In this document: one piece after another, positions 55,901 to 63,493 of the stretch
Position numbering within the stretch: the stretch's first letter is position 1
Layout of the letters: the number at the start of each line of letters is the position of its first letter
Assembly (NCBI RefSeq): GCF_003031585.1
Contig: NZ_PWAA01000061.1
Span: forward strand, 62,001 to 126,000
DNA: 64,000 bases
Origin: Thalassobius sp. I31.1
GTDB lineage: Bacteria > Pseudomonadota > Alphaproteobacteria > Rhodobacterales > Rhodobacteraceae
Direction of reading: 5' to 3'
Notes under the pieces: model-generated
What the model was told of the DNA's origin: nothing
Database searches by the model: none
Seen by the model: the letters and a program-made list of their open reading frames with translations, nothing else
Made by a program: the position numbers and the translations under genes

Positions 55901-56983
55901 CCCGCCGTCGCGCATATGGGTAATCGCCTCAATCACGGATTGGTCCGTTGGCGTCCCCCCATAAATAGCGCGCCCGTCTTCTTCCTGGATCAGCTCCGCC
56001 GTATTACGCCTTACGCCACTTACGGCCCAGGGCATGGCAGCGGCGTCATTTGTGTTCTGTTCAACCTTCGGACGCAGGGTACAATGCCCCATCCGCAGAT
56101 CATCACCAAACCAGCTGACCACAAGCGAGGTTGACTTACATTCCGGCAAAGCACTGCCCAGCGCCGCAACCGAGCTTTCAAAATCCGTAAGCCCCGTGGG
56201 TGTGTTTACATTCGCCCCACGCAACAGCCCTGGTCCGTCACTATAGTGCACAGGCGTTGTGGCCAGACTATACTCCCCAGTCCCCGGGATCAGAGCCACC
56301 CCCTGCACACCTTCCGCCAGTGTTGACGCTTCAGAGATCAGATCACCTTCAACACCTCGCTCAGGGCGTTCCACCTCAAAGGACAGCTGCGGGATGCGAT
56401 TGCCAAACGGCCCCAGCGGCAGATCCTCAAACACCACATAGGCAATCCCGCGATAGGCAGGCGCATTCCCCGCCCCCTGTACCGCCTCAATCTTCGGATC
56501 CGGCATCTGATCTTCGCGCCCGGTATAGACGCGCATGTTCAGCCCTTCCGGCGCAATTTCATCCCCGTCAGCCCAGATCCGCCCAATACCGCTGATTTCC
56601 CCCTCACAAACCGCAACTGCCAGGCTCACGCTATACTCATAGCTCGTGACCTTCGGCCCCTTAGGCGCACCTTTACCGCCGCTGCTTTGTGTCGTTGAAG
56701 AGGTTTCCAGAAAATCAGACGCCCAGATCACATGCCCCCCGACACGCATCGCCCCGTAGACATGCGGGATCGGCGCGCCTTCAGATGCCGTCATCAGACG
56801 AAAACGATCCACTTTCCCTGTTTCCACAGGGTCTGCACCACTTCCCATGATCCGTGCATCAATCGCACGCCCGATGGTGGCACCAATCGCCCGGCCAATC
56901 ACTGCACTGGACAGCCCCAGAACCGTGCCGCCCACAGCAGAACCCAAAGCCGCGCCAGCGGCCCCTAATACAATCGTCGCCAT
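52979..56983 (-). CDS. GTA gp15, megatron/host-attachment protein with glycoside-hydrolase-like domain
   Basis: A 1334-residue baseplate protein, the largest in the cluster. The N-terminal part (1-70) has two glycine-rich hydrophobic stretches (GAALGSAVGGTVLGL). A TIM-barrel glycoside-hydrolase-like domain spans about 420-750 (FCIGSEMRGMTQYRG, PIWFMEYGCAAIDKGAN). Then come a phage-tail domain with SGIEKIDVSELHGYLRGYLDD, and a beta-rich C-terminus (about 1040-1334). In R. capsulatus GTA this protein forms the tail tip. The frame is open throughout. Confidence 0.95.
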   Translation of the reverse strand: MATIVLGAAGAALGSAVGGTVLGLSSAVIGRAIGATIGRAIDARIMGSGADPVETGKVDRFRLMTASEGAPIPHVYGAMRVGGHVIWASDFLETSSTTQSSGGKGAPKGPKVTSYEYSVSLAVAVCEGEISGIGRIWADGDEIAPEGLNMRVYTGREDQMPDPKIEAVQGAGNAPAYRGIAYVVFEDLPLGPFGNRIPQLSFEVERPERGVEGDLISEASTLAEGVQGVALIPGTGEYSLATTPVHYSDGPGLLRGANVNTPTGLTDFESSVAALGSALPECKSTSLVVSWFGDDLRMGHCTLRPKVEQNTNDAAAMPWAVSGVRRNTAELIQEEDGRAIYGGTPTDQSVIEAITHMRDGGREVVFYPFILMDQLSGNGLSDPWSDATDQLRLPWRGRITGNKAPGQPGSADGTAVADAEIASFFGDAGVGNFTTVTVPAAAPEAHGAIAEVDPGSSIKTAVNYTGPAEWSYRRFVLHYAHLCAAAGGVDAFCIGSEMRGMTQYRGENDTFPAVDALIALAADVRAILGPEVKIGYAADWSEYFGYHPQDGSGDVFFHLDPLWMDPNIDFIGMDNYMPLADWREGHDHLDADWGAIYNPDYLRSNVMGGEGYDWYYHSQEARDAQIRTPITDGAENEPWVFRYKDIHSWWTRLHYNRRGGGVRDADPNVWVPGSKPIWFMEYGCAAIDKGANEPNKFLDPKSSESALPHYSDGTRDELMQRAALGAVQAYWADPAHNPVDPDSGHQMVDMSRAHVWAWDARPYPWFPNNGALWSDGINYPRGHWLNGRSSGWTLAAVVEEICKRSGIEKIDVSELHGYLRGYLDDGGRDARAALQPLMLAYGFDAVEREGVLKFRLRDGRAEISVPSGDLAVSDEQEARIQTIRAPVAEVAGRVRLNHVESGGDYDARASEAVFPDEATYSVSQNELPLAMTGNEARATVERWLAEARVARDTIRFALPPSRLPLGAGDVVHLPDEEGDNALYRIDHVEQSGLQIVDAVRVEPGVYVPGDSNLETPVLRPFLPPVPVLPVFMDLPLIGGDDVPHAPWMAVAAKPWPGTVVLMSSASDSGYELNTLFPAGSTFGVTLSELKRGPVGVKDRSAVLTIKLSTGVLSSVLWEDVLNGANLAAIGDGTAENWELIQFEEANLVAPDTWELKGFLRGQKGSDGLMPLDWPADSLFVLMNSAPQQIERAIEARGLDRHYRVGPASRPIDDPSYLHLVGNFKGNGLRPYAPAHLKQREDGGDRHFSWIRRTRVDGDSWEGFEVPLGEESELYLVKVWVAGALVREETVSVPEWGYSAGMQAADGAVAPYVVQMSQISTLYGPGLVAEIEVQA

Positions 56984-57420
56984 CAGTTCTTCTCCTGTGG
57001 AAATTCAAACCGCGCCGCAATCCGGCGCTGCCAGGGTGTGCTTAACGGGCTTTCGGTCACCGCGTGACCGCTATAGGCATGGATAAAGGCAAGCGTGTCA
57101 CCGCATATGCTCTGGATCCCCAGATGTTTTGCAACAGCCCCACGACGCATACGGAACAACAGCACATCCCCCGGTGCCGCCTGCGTCAGAGGCTTCACAA
57201 CCAGATAGCGACAGGCCGCCCGCCAAAGCACCTCATCACGGCCCGGCTCGGACCAATCCGCTGTATAAGGCGGCACGTCCGCAGGCTCCCCGCCCAGTAC
57301 CTCCCGCCAGATCCCCCGCAAAAGCCCCAGACAATCACAACCTGCGCCCTTCACGGACATCTGATGCACATAGGGTGTACCAATCCAGCCCCTCGCAGCT
57401 TCTAAAATGGGACTGCTCAT
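56983..57420 (-). CDS. GTA gp14, NlpC/P60-family cell-wall peptidase
   Basis: A 145-residue peptidase. The catalytic cysteine lies in VKGAGCDCLGLLRGIW and the histidine region in AKHLGIQS. In GTA particles such an enzyme opens the peptidoglycan of the recipient. The start overlaps the gp13 stop by four bases and the stop overlaps the gp15 start by one base, so it sits in a tightly packed run. Confidence 0.93.
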   Translation of the reverse strand: MSSPILEAARGWIGTPYVHQMSVKGAGCDCLGLLRGIWREVLGGEPADVPPYTADWSEPGRDEVLWRAACRYLVVKPLTQAAPGDVLLFRMRRGAVAKHLGIQSICGDTLAFIHAYSGHAVTESPLSTPWQRRIAARFEFPQEKN

Positions 57421-58391
57421 GCGCCCGGCCCTTCAAAGCCCGGATCACCGCCATTACCGCCACCGCCAATACCAAAGCCATCAGACACCGTGTCACCGGT
57501 AACAAGCGCACCACCCTCATTGCTGTCCGCCTGTTTTGGAACCGCCATCAGCCAGTCTTCCCCCGGCATATGCGGGAAGCCGCGAAAATTCAGGAAGTTG
57601 TCAAACTTATAGCGGCAGGTGGCCACGCGTTTGTCACAACCTGCCTCAAGCCGGATCAGATCACCGGCCTCGATATCCGCCTGCAGACTGTCCCAAAGCT
57701 CAACCATGCGACCGTCCGCCGTCAGACGATCATTCTTGATCACCGCCACCACCCCCTCCGCCTTGCCGGACAAAACTTCAAAACGTCCACGTTCAAACCA
57801 GCGGTGATCAAAGCTGTCCAGGCCACTCAGATCCTCAAAGCGAAAGACCCGCAGCCCCTCAACCACCTGCACAGGCAGCTCCACCGCATAGCCCGGGGTA
57901 TCCAGATTGAAACGACACTGCCCATCCCCGAGAACCGCAGAACAAGGCGTCTGAAACACCCGCCCCTGTGGTTGGTTCAGCGCCTCTGTCAAACCACGCA
58001 ACTCCGCCTCAAAGGTGCCATTGCCACGCGTCAGTTGGCCGATCTCACCGCAAAACTGCAAAACCCGCTGTTCCACGTCGGCCCAGTTCACAAGCCAGGC
58101 ACGCACTTCAGCCCCATCGAACCGACCCGCGATAATATCCTCTTCCGTCACCGCAGCAGAGGTCAGCGCGCCCATGGCCTCACTGTTATCAACAGACAGA
58201 CCCGTCGTTTGCATCAGGGCCTTCGCCGTCAGGCCGGTATTCGCGATGAAATCAATACCCTCAAAAGAAAGGTTCATATCGTGATCGGTAAAGCCGTAGA
58301 CCCGCCCGTCACGCCGCACAATCGCCCATGCCCCGCAGGTGGTTGTCACACCTCCGCGCAAATGGGCCGCAAGATCCGCTGGAAACGCCAT
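57417..58391 (-). CDS. GTA gp13, DUF2163 / BR0599 hub protein
   Basis: A 324-residue tail-hub protein. It has the DUF2163 N-terminal half (CGAWAIVRRDGRVYGFTDHDMNL) and the phage BR0599 C-terminal half. Four cysteines occur at CSAVLGDGQC and GCDKRVATC; in the R. capsulatus GTA structure the hub protein is reported to hold an iron-sulfur cluster, which fits. ATG 58391 overlaps the gp12 stop (TGATG). Confidence 0.93.
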   Translation of the reverse strand: MAFPADLAAHLRGGVTTTCGAWAIVRRDGRVYGFTDHDMNLSFEGIDFIANTGLTAKALMQTTGLSVDNSEAMGALTSAAVTEEDIIAGRFDGAEVRAWLVNWADVEQRVLQFCGEIGQLTRGNGTFEAELRGLTEALNQPQGRVFQTPCSAVLGDGQCRFNLDTPGYAVELPVQVVEGLRVFRFEDLSGLDSFDHRWFERGRFEVLSGKAEGVVAVIKNDRLTADGRMVELWDSLQADIEAGDLIRLEAGCDKRVATCRYKFDNFLNFRGFPHMPGEDWLMAVPKQADSNEGGALVTGDTVSDGFGIGGGGNGGDPGFEGPGA

Positions 58392-59023
58392 CACACACGC
58401 ACCTCCACCACAGGGACATTGGGCACATCACCCGCCTGAAAACTGGCGACAGACGTCATAATGCGATCCACGTCAAAGCGCACAGGCACGTCAAATTCGA
58501 ACCCGGCCTGCACCTCAGCACCCTCATCCGGCGGATGGTCAAAATGCACCATACCCGTCAGAGGATCGACACTGTATCCGATGGTTTCCTGCAACGCGTC
58601 GCCATCCAGGCCAATCTTCACCGAATGTTCCACCGGTTTTGTGATCGGGCGCTCATAGCTGTGCTCACCTGACACATAGTGTTTCACCAGCTGAAAGCTC
58701 TGCTGCACACCATCTCCAATTGCTATGACCTGATCCGTATAGCTGACGGCATCCGCTGACCGCCCCGTGCGGAAATCAGACCAGTCCTTCCAGCGAAACC
58801 CGTGCAACTGCCCGCGACGCGCTTCAAAAAACGCAATCAGCACCTCGATGTCATCCAGCGAACGCATCCCCAGCCCCGCATCATAACGCCTGCGCGAATG
58901 TGCCCAGGGCGTGTTGCGTTCCTCAAACCCATTGGCAAGCGTCACCACATCTGTGCGCCGCTCTGGCCCGCCAAGTGACCCGAAACTCAGGTTCGCCGGA
59001 AATCTGACTTCATGAAACCCCAT
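58391..59023 (-). CDS. GTA gp12, DUF2460 distal tail protein
   Basis: A 210-residue protein with the DUF2460 opening FHEVRFPANLSFGSLGGPERRTDVV, a RRYDAGLGMRSLDDIEVLIAFFEARRGQLHGFRWKDW core, and a beta-rich end. It joins the tail tube to the baseplate in the GTA particle. A 70-base gap separates it from gp11 and contains no feature. Confidence 0.93.
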   Translation of the reverse strand: MGFHEVRFPANLSFGSLGGPERRTDVVTLANGFEERNTPWAHSRRRYDAGLGMRSLDDIEVLIAFFEARRGQLHGFRWKDWSDFRTGRSADAVSYTDQVIAIGDGVQQSFQLVKHYVSGEHSYERPITKPVEHSVKIGLDGDALQETIGYSVDPLTGMVHFDHPPDEGAEVQAGFEFDVPVRFDVDRIMTSVASFQAGDVPNVPVVEVRV

Positions 59024-59096
59024 GGGAATACCCTCCGTTCAAAGAAAAAGAGGCCCGGAAAACCCGCGCCTCTGACTGCTGCTCATATCTGTGTAT

Positions 59097-59762
59097 TCAC
59101 CGGTTTCGCGCACCCTGACCAAGGGCCCGGCCCATCTGCGCGGCGATCTGACTGCGCGACCGCTGGAATCCACCCACATCCGGTGTTGAGATATTCATCA
59201 CCACCTGCACAGGTTTGGTGTTGCTGCCATCCGTGCGCACACCCAGCCTGCCGTCAGATCCGCGTGACAGCGGCATAATTGCCTCTGGCCCCGCTTCCCC
59301 CATCAGCCCTGTGCCACCCCGCATGGGAAACATCGTCGGCCCGCTGACAATCCCGCCATTGGCAAAGGGCATCACCCTGCCTTGCGCAAAAGATCCGCCA
59401 TCTGCGAACTGAAACAACCCGTTAAACAGGCTGTTCATGCCCTGCCCGATCAGACCACCAATACGATCGGTCACGGGTTTCACGGAAACGGAATATGCAG
59501 TGTTCAGCATCGATTGCGCGACTGTGTCCAGCGCCACCGACAGCTTGTCCCCGTCAAACACCAGCCCGTCAATCGCCCGCTTCAGCCCGCGGGACACCCC
59601 TCGACTAAGCGTTGTGACCTCTTTCGCAGTCCCACCCATGGCCTCATCCAGCCGTGACAGTTCATTGCCAAAGGCCTGGGTCATCCCCGTTGCAGACCCC
59701 AGGGCCGTCTCAAGGGTTTCAAGGCTCTGGTCAAGATTATCGACCTCATCAAATTCCGCCAT
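59097..59762 (-). CDS. GTA gp11, tail tape measure protein
   Basis: A 221-residue short tape measure protein, matching the very short tail of GTAs. A helical N-terminus (SLETLETALGSATGMTQAFG) is followed by a glycine-rich region (FADGGSFAQGRVMPFANGGIVSGPTMFPM) typical of the C-terminal part of tape measure proteins. ATG 59762 follows AAAGGAGAG; a GTG at 59765 is possible. It overlaps gp10.1 by 14 bases. Confidence 0.92.
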   Translation of the reverse strand: MAEFDEVDNLDQSLETLETALGSATGMTQAFGNELSRLDEAMGGTAKEVTTLSRGVSRGLKRAIDGLVFDGDKLSVALDTVAQSMLNTAYSVSVKPVTDRIGGLIGQGMNSLFNGLFQFADGGSFAQGRVMPFANGGIVSGPTMFPMRGGTGLMGEAGPEAIMPLSRGSDGRLGVRTDGSNTKPVQVVMNISTPDVGGFQRSRSQIAAQMGRALGQGARNR

Positions 59763-59964
59763 CACTCTCTCCTTTCACCGCCTCATCCGGGTATTGCGCC
59801 AGAAGCGCGTCAAGCCTGCCCCGGCTGAAAGCACGCCCCTGACCATCAACACCCAGGATCAGCATCAGTTCCGCCGGGGTCAGCCGCCAGAATTCATGGG
59901 GCTTCAATCCCGCCCCACGAATACCGGCCCGCAAAAGCGCACCCCATTCAAACGCCTGGGCCAT
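59749..59964 (-). CDS. GTA gp10.1, tail assembly chaperone-like small protein
   Basis: A 71-residue protein (AQAFEWGALLRAGIRGAGLKPHEFWRLTPAELMLILG), matching the short rcc01693-type gene between g10 and g11 in R. capsulatus. It overlaps gp10 by 17 bases and gp11 by 14. An alternative upstream ATG at 59979 exists. It may act with gp10 in tail assembly. Confidence 0.85.
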   Translation of the reverse strand: MAQAFEWGALLRAGIRGAGLKPHEFWRLTPAELMLILGVDGQGRAFSRGRLDALLAQYPDEAVKGESDGGI

Positions 59965-60289
59965 CACCGCGCCCTTCATCCGGCAGAGCAAAGGCCCGCG
60001 TCAGCAATTGCGCCGCCACACGGGCCGCCTGAAGCGGGCCACCCTCAATGTCCACATGCACAAGATCCCGCGCCTGGCCCTGCCAGCCCCCACCACGCAA
60101 TCCGGCGACGATCAGCGCCAGGACATCACGGGTGGAAAACTGCCGCGCTTCAAACCGTTCCACCAGATCTACAAGCGTCCCGGTTTCCAGCACGCTTTCC
60201 AGTTCCGCCAACGCACCCAGTGTCAGCTTCAGCACGTGGCGCTCCCCATCCAGGGTCAGCGCCACTTCACCACTCCAGGGGTTCGCCAT
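59948..60289 (-). CDS. GTA gp10, tail assembly chaperone family protein
   Basis: A 113-residue protein of the 'gene transfer agent family protein' type (GEVALTLDGERHVLKLTLGALAELESVLETGTLVDLVERFEA). The position between the tail tube and tape measure genes matches the phage tail chaperones G/GT. It is separated from gp9 by one base. Confidence 0.9.
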   Translation of the reverse strand: MANPWSGEVALTLDGERHVLKLTLGALAELESVLETGTLVDLVERFEARQFSTRDVLALIVAGLRGGGWQGQARDLVHVDIEGGPLQAARVAAQLLTRAFALPDEGRGDGPGV

Positions 60290-60290
60290 A

Positions 60291-60704
60291 TTAAAGCGCC
60301 GTGAAGGTCAGAGCACCGGCAGAGGCCAGCGAAAGCTCATAATTCGCTTCGCCATTGTGTGACCCGCTGTATTCCAGTGACGTCACCATAAAAGGCCCTT
60401 CAATCACCCCGAAATCCGGCACAACCACCTGGCAGGCCGGCACTTCGCCATCAAAGAAAATCTGACGCGCACGTTCATCGGTGCCTTCGTCCTTAAACAC
60501 GCCGGATCCGCTGATAGATGCGGATTTCACACCCGCACCGCCCAGCAGTTCACGCCAGCCGCCTTCGCTCTCTAAGCTGGTGACATCCACAGTTTCCGCA
60601 TTAAAACTGATCCGCGTCGCCCGCAGGCCCGCCACGGTTTCAAACAGCCCTGCGCCGGTCATATCCATTTTGATCAGCAGATCTTTCCCATTCTGAGCAA
60701 CCAT
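60291..60704 (-). CDS. GTA gp9, major tail protein
   Basis: A 137-residue TP901-1-type major tail tube protein: MVAQNGKDLLIKMDM opening, VDVTSLESEGGWRELLGGAGVKSASISGSGVF core, and YELSLASAGALTFTAL end. It polymerises to form the tail tube. Confidence 0.93.
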   Translation of the reverse strand: MVAQNGKDLLIKMDMTGAGLFETVAGLRATRISFNAETVDVTSLESEGGWRELLGGAGVKSASISGSGVFKDEGTDERARQIFFDGEVPACQVVVPDFGVIEGPFMVTSLEYSGSHNGEANYELSLASAGALTFTAL

Positions 60705-60728
60705 TCGTTTTCTCCGGTCTTGGTAAGG

Positions 60729-61139
60729 TTAATTGTCTTCCACGCGGGCGCGGAAACGAATATCAATGCGCCGGGTTTCCCCGACACCGACACGCCGGGC
60801 CGTGGCCCGGTCAAATCGCAGGTAAATCAGGCGGCCACGTGCAAGGATCAGTTCGGCATCGATCAATGCGTCTGACACCACAGCGGCCACATCTTTTGCG
60901 GTCTGGAAACCAGCGGCATCCGTCACAACACTGATCGTGACATAATGCAGCGCACCCGCCCCGGTCTGATCTGACCGGTCCCGCACATCTTCCGGACCAA
61001 GGCTGACGTATGTCGCTGGCACCGTGCCCGCAGGCAGCGTGTCATAAATCGCTGTGCCCACCAAAAGCGCCAGATCGGTGTCTGCCACCAGCCGCTGATA
61101 CACAGCGGATTGCAGGGCAGACGAAACAGCATAACTCAT
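60729..61139 (-). CDS. GTA gp8, tail terminator (DUF3168)
   Basis: A 136-residue protein beginning MSYAVSSALQSAVYQRLVADTDLALLVGTAIYDTLP, the DUF3168 pattern seen in tail terminator proteins. ATG 61139 overlaps the gp7 stop by four bases; the in-frame ATG at 61166 lies inside gp7. It is followed by a 24-base gap before gp9. Confidence 0.9.
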   Translation of the reverse strand: MSYAVSSALQSAVYQRLVADTDLALLVGTAIYDTLPAGTVPATYVSLGPEDVRDRSDQTGAGALHYVTISVVTDAAGFQTAKDVAAVVSDALIDAELILARGRLIYLRFDRATARRVGVGETRRIDIRFRARVEDN

Positions 61140-61471
61140 GAGGCAACCTCCTCTTCCGTATGACAAATCAGATACTGGCCACGCGGATCATGTTCTTTCA
61201 CCGCCGTGATTTTCCAGATCCTGGTGCCATCTGTGAAACGCTGTTCTGGTCCCGGGCGCGACGGCGCCCCCAACGGGCCACCGCGCACAAGAATGTTGTA
61301 ACGCACCACTGACCGGGTCGAGAGGTTTGCAGATTTCTCGCGCCCTGCTGCAGCCTCAAGCCGCGCCCAGAGCGTTCCCTGCGCAACCCAGCTCTGCACC
61401 CAGCCCCCGGCACCGTCAGGGTTCAGCACCGGATGTTCCAGCGTCAGTTCTTTGTTGAGAACATAACTCAC
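61136..61471 (-). CDS. GTA gp7, head-tail adaptor
   Basis: A 111-residue head-tail connector/stopper protein (NKELTLEHPVLNPDGAGGWVQSWVAQGTLWARLEAAAGRE), typical of the SPP1 gp16-like family. Overlaps both neighbours by four bases. Confidence 0.9.
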   Translation of the reverse strand: MSYVLNKELTLEHPVLNPDGAGGWVQSWVAQGTLWARLEAAAGREKSANLSTRSVVRYNILVRGGPLGAPSRPGPEQRFTDGTRIWKITAVKEHDPRGQYLICHTEEEVAS

Positions 61472-62055
61472 CGTGCGCCCCCCAATGATCTGACTGTGCG
61501 AAAGCGGGCGATCAGGGCTTCAACGGCCCCTGACAGCACGCCTTCACTGTTGCCATCCCGGTTCTCATACAACCCGGCCGCCAGCATAAAGACCGCCTGT
61601 GCAAGATCCGCCGGAACGTCCCCCCAGGCACCATAACCCGCCTGAAACCCGATCTCTGCCTCACCCGCCGCCGGGATCTGCGGCAGGACACCCCCTGTCG
61701 CCACCAGACGCGGGCGAAAATCATCTTCCTGCAGGCGATAGCGCGCGGGATCAATCACCACCGCATCCCCCACACGATCCACGATCTGCAGGCTGACCAG
61801 CGACGTTACAGGGGCCACTGGCAAAGCCTGACAGGATGCATCCCGCCATCCCGTGGTGCGCCAGAGAAAATCACGCATCAGCAATACTTTACCCGTGCGT
61901 GCTTCGATCATCGCAAGCGCCGCCCTTAAGGCGCGCTCTAACACGCCATCCTGCACTGCATCATCGGCAAACCCTGTGCCCAGACGCAGATGGTCCCTGA
62001 ATTCAGCCAGCGGCAAAGCGGCTGAGAGAACCGGGGTCTGCTCGATTAACATCAT
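61468..62055 (-). CDS. GTA gp6, head-tail connector protein
   Basis: A 195-residue DnaT/gp6-like connector (LAEFRDHLRLGTGFADDAVQDGVLERALRAALAMIEARTGKVLL) that joins portal to tail. ATG 62055 follows GGAG; a second ATG is adjacent at 62052. A 169-base gap without a gene separates it from the capsid gene. Confidence 0.9.
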   Translation of the reverse strand: MMLIEQTPVLSAALPLAEFRDHLRLGTGFADDAVQDGVLERALRAALAMIEARTGKVLLMRDFLWRTTGWRDASCQALPVAPVTSLVSLQIVDRVGDAVVIDPARYRLQEDDFRPRLVATGGVLPQIPAAGEAEIGFQAGYGAWGDVPADLAQAVFMLAAGLYENRDGNSEGVLSGAVEALIARFRTVRSLGGAR

Positions 62056-62224
62056 AGAAATCTCCGAAATTCTGCCCCTCCGGCCCGGAACACTGGGCCT
62101 TCTGAAAAGACGCGCGCCACCCATATCGCCCGAACGGAGGGGAGCAGCTGGAAAACATGGAAATATGCAGCGCGCGCCGCGTGTCAGAACAGGCCTTCGC
62201 CCGACCTGACACTCTTCGCAGTGA

Positions 62225-63406
62225 TCAGCTCACCGCGAATTTCAGCAGTTTGATCGCTGCAAAATCGCTGACGTCACCGCCAACACGTTTGGTTGCAAAG
62301 AACAGAACATGCGGTTTGGCAGAAAACGGATCACGCAACACACGCAGATCCGGGCGTTCCGCCACGGTGTAACCGGTAGAAAAATCACCGAAAGCAATCG
62401 CATGAGCGTCCGAAGCAATATCCGGCATATCTTCCGCAATCAGAACCGGATAGCCCAGCAGACGGGCTGGCTCGCCTGCGGTCAGACCATCTGTCCAGAG
62501 GAAGCGACCATCCGCATCCTTCATTTTACGCACAACACCAGCCGTCTTGGAATTCATCACAAAAGACGCATTCGCGCGATATTCCGCACCCAGGGCATAG
62601 ACCAGATCCAGAATAGAATTTGCCGGGTTCGCACCGTCAAAATCACCATCCGCACCCGTCGCAATATAACCAAGATTGCCCCAGGACCAGGTGCTGTCTT
62701 CAACGATGGTGTGGTTCAGAACACCGCGCGGTTTGTCGACACCATCCCCGTTGATAAAGGCCGCAGCTTCCGCACGGGCGAATTTATCCGCAATGCGACC
62801 AGCCAGCCAGCCTTCAATATCAAACGCAGCATCATCCAACAGACGCTGGGATGCTTTGGGCAGTGCAGACAGTTCGTGCAGCGCAATGGAAATACGGTCA
62901 AACTGCGGGGATGCGGTTTCAGTGACTGTGCCCACTTCATCCGCCCAGCCAGCGCCAAGTTCAGTGTGATCCACCAGCACATCGTAAGATGTCGCTTCAA
63001 CATTCACCACATTCGCAATGGAACGCAGAGAGGCCGAAGACTTCAGCACAGACATAATCGTATCCGATGTCTGCGGGTCCACAAGGTAACCACCATCAGC
63101 CGCCACTGCGGTGCTCATGGATTTGCCTTCGATCTCAAGGCCACGCATCGCGTCCTCGTCACCGGACCGCAGATAAGCGTTGAAAGCCTTTTGATGCGGC
63201 ACCTCGGCCTCGGCAGATGCGGAGAGGGCGGGACGCCCGGTGATCACAGATTTACGTTCAAACATAGTCAGCCTGTCTTCCTGTTGTTGAAACTTTGAAT
63301 TGATGTCGCTCATGAACCCCTGCAGCGCGGTTTTCACCTCCGCCACCGGGGAGATATCACCAGACAGAATCTCTCCGTCCCGTGACGTCGTCTCGGATTT
63401 CTTCAT
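62225..63406 (-). CDS. GTA gp5, major capsid protein (HK97 fold)
   Basis: A 393-residue HK97-type capsid protein. The N-terminal coiled delta region (about 1-90, charged, with MSDINSKFQQQEDRLTMF) should be removed by the protease gp4; the mature part begins near KSMSTAVAADGGYLVDPQTSD. The ending PHVLFFATKRVGGDVSDFAAIKLLKFAVS matches GTA capsids. Confidence 0.95.
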   Translation of the reverse strand: MKKSETTSRDGEILSGDISPVAEVKTALQGFMSDINSKFQQQEDRLTMFERKSVITGRPALSASAEAEVPHQKAFNAYLRSGDEDAMRGLEIEGKSMSTAVAADGGYLVDPQTSDTIMSVLKSSASLRSIANVVNVEATSYDVLVDHTELGAGWADEVGTVTETASPQFDRISIALHELSALPKASQRLLDDAAFDIEGWLAGRIADKFARAEAAAFINGDGVDKPRGVLNHTIVEDSTWSWGNLGYIATGADGDFDGANPANSILDLVYALGAEYRANASFVMNSKTAGVVRKMKDADGRFLWTDGLTAGEPARLLGYPVLIAEDMPDIASDAHAIAFGDFSTGYTVAERPDLRVLRDPFSAKPHVLFFATKRVGGDVSDFAAIKLLKFAVS

Positions 63407-63430
63407 TCATATTTTTCCTTATTCTGATGT

Positions 63431-63456
63431 GGTTACATGAATTACCTCATGTAACC
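63431..63456. other. Hairpin between GTA gp4 and gp5
   Basis: GGTTACATGA pairs perfectly with TCATGTAACC over ATTACC. It lies 37 bases after the gp4 stop and 24 bases before the gp5 start on the minus strand. No T tract follows, so a processing or translation-level role is more likely than termination. Confidence 0.55.
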
Positions 63457-63493
63457 CTTCAGGAGGTTCAGCCCCCGCAGCCGCCCGTCCGGG

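Noticed and set aside
55022-58439. Plus-strand open frames of 370 and 436 codons opposite GTA gp15 and gp13/gp14
   Set aside because: They mirror recognised GTA genes, and their products show no domain or signal. The minus-strand genes form a coherent operon.
62003-62212. 69-codon minus-strand open frame between GTA capsid and connector genes
   Set aside because: It overlaps the connector start in another frame and shows no similarity that I recognise; a coding call is not supported.
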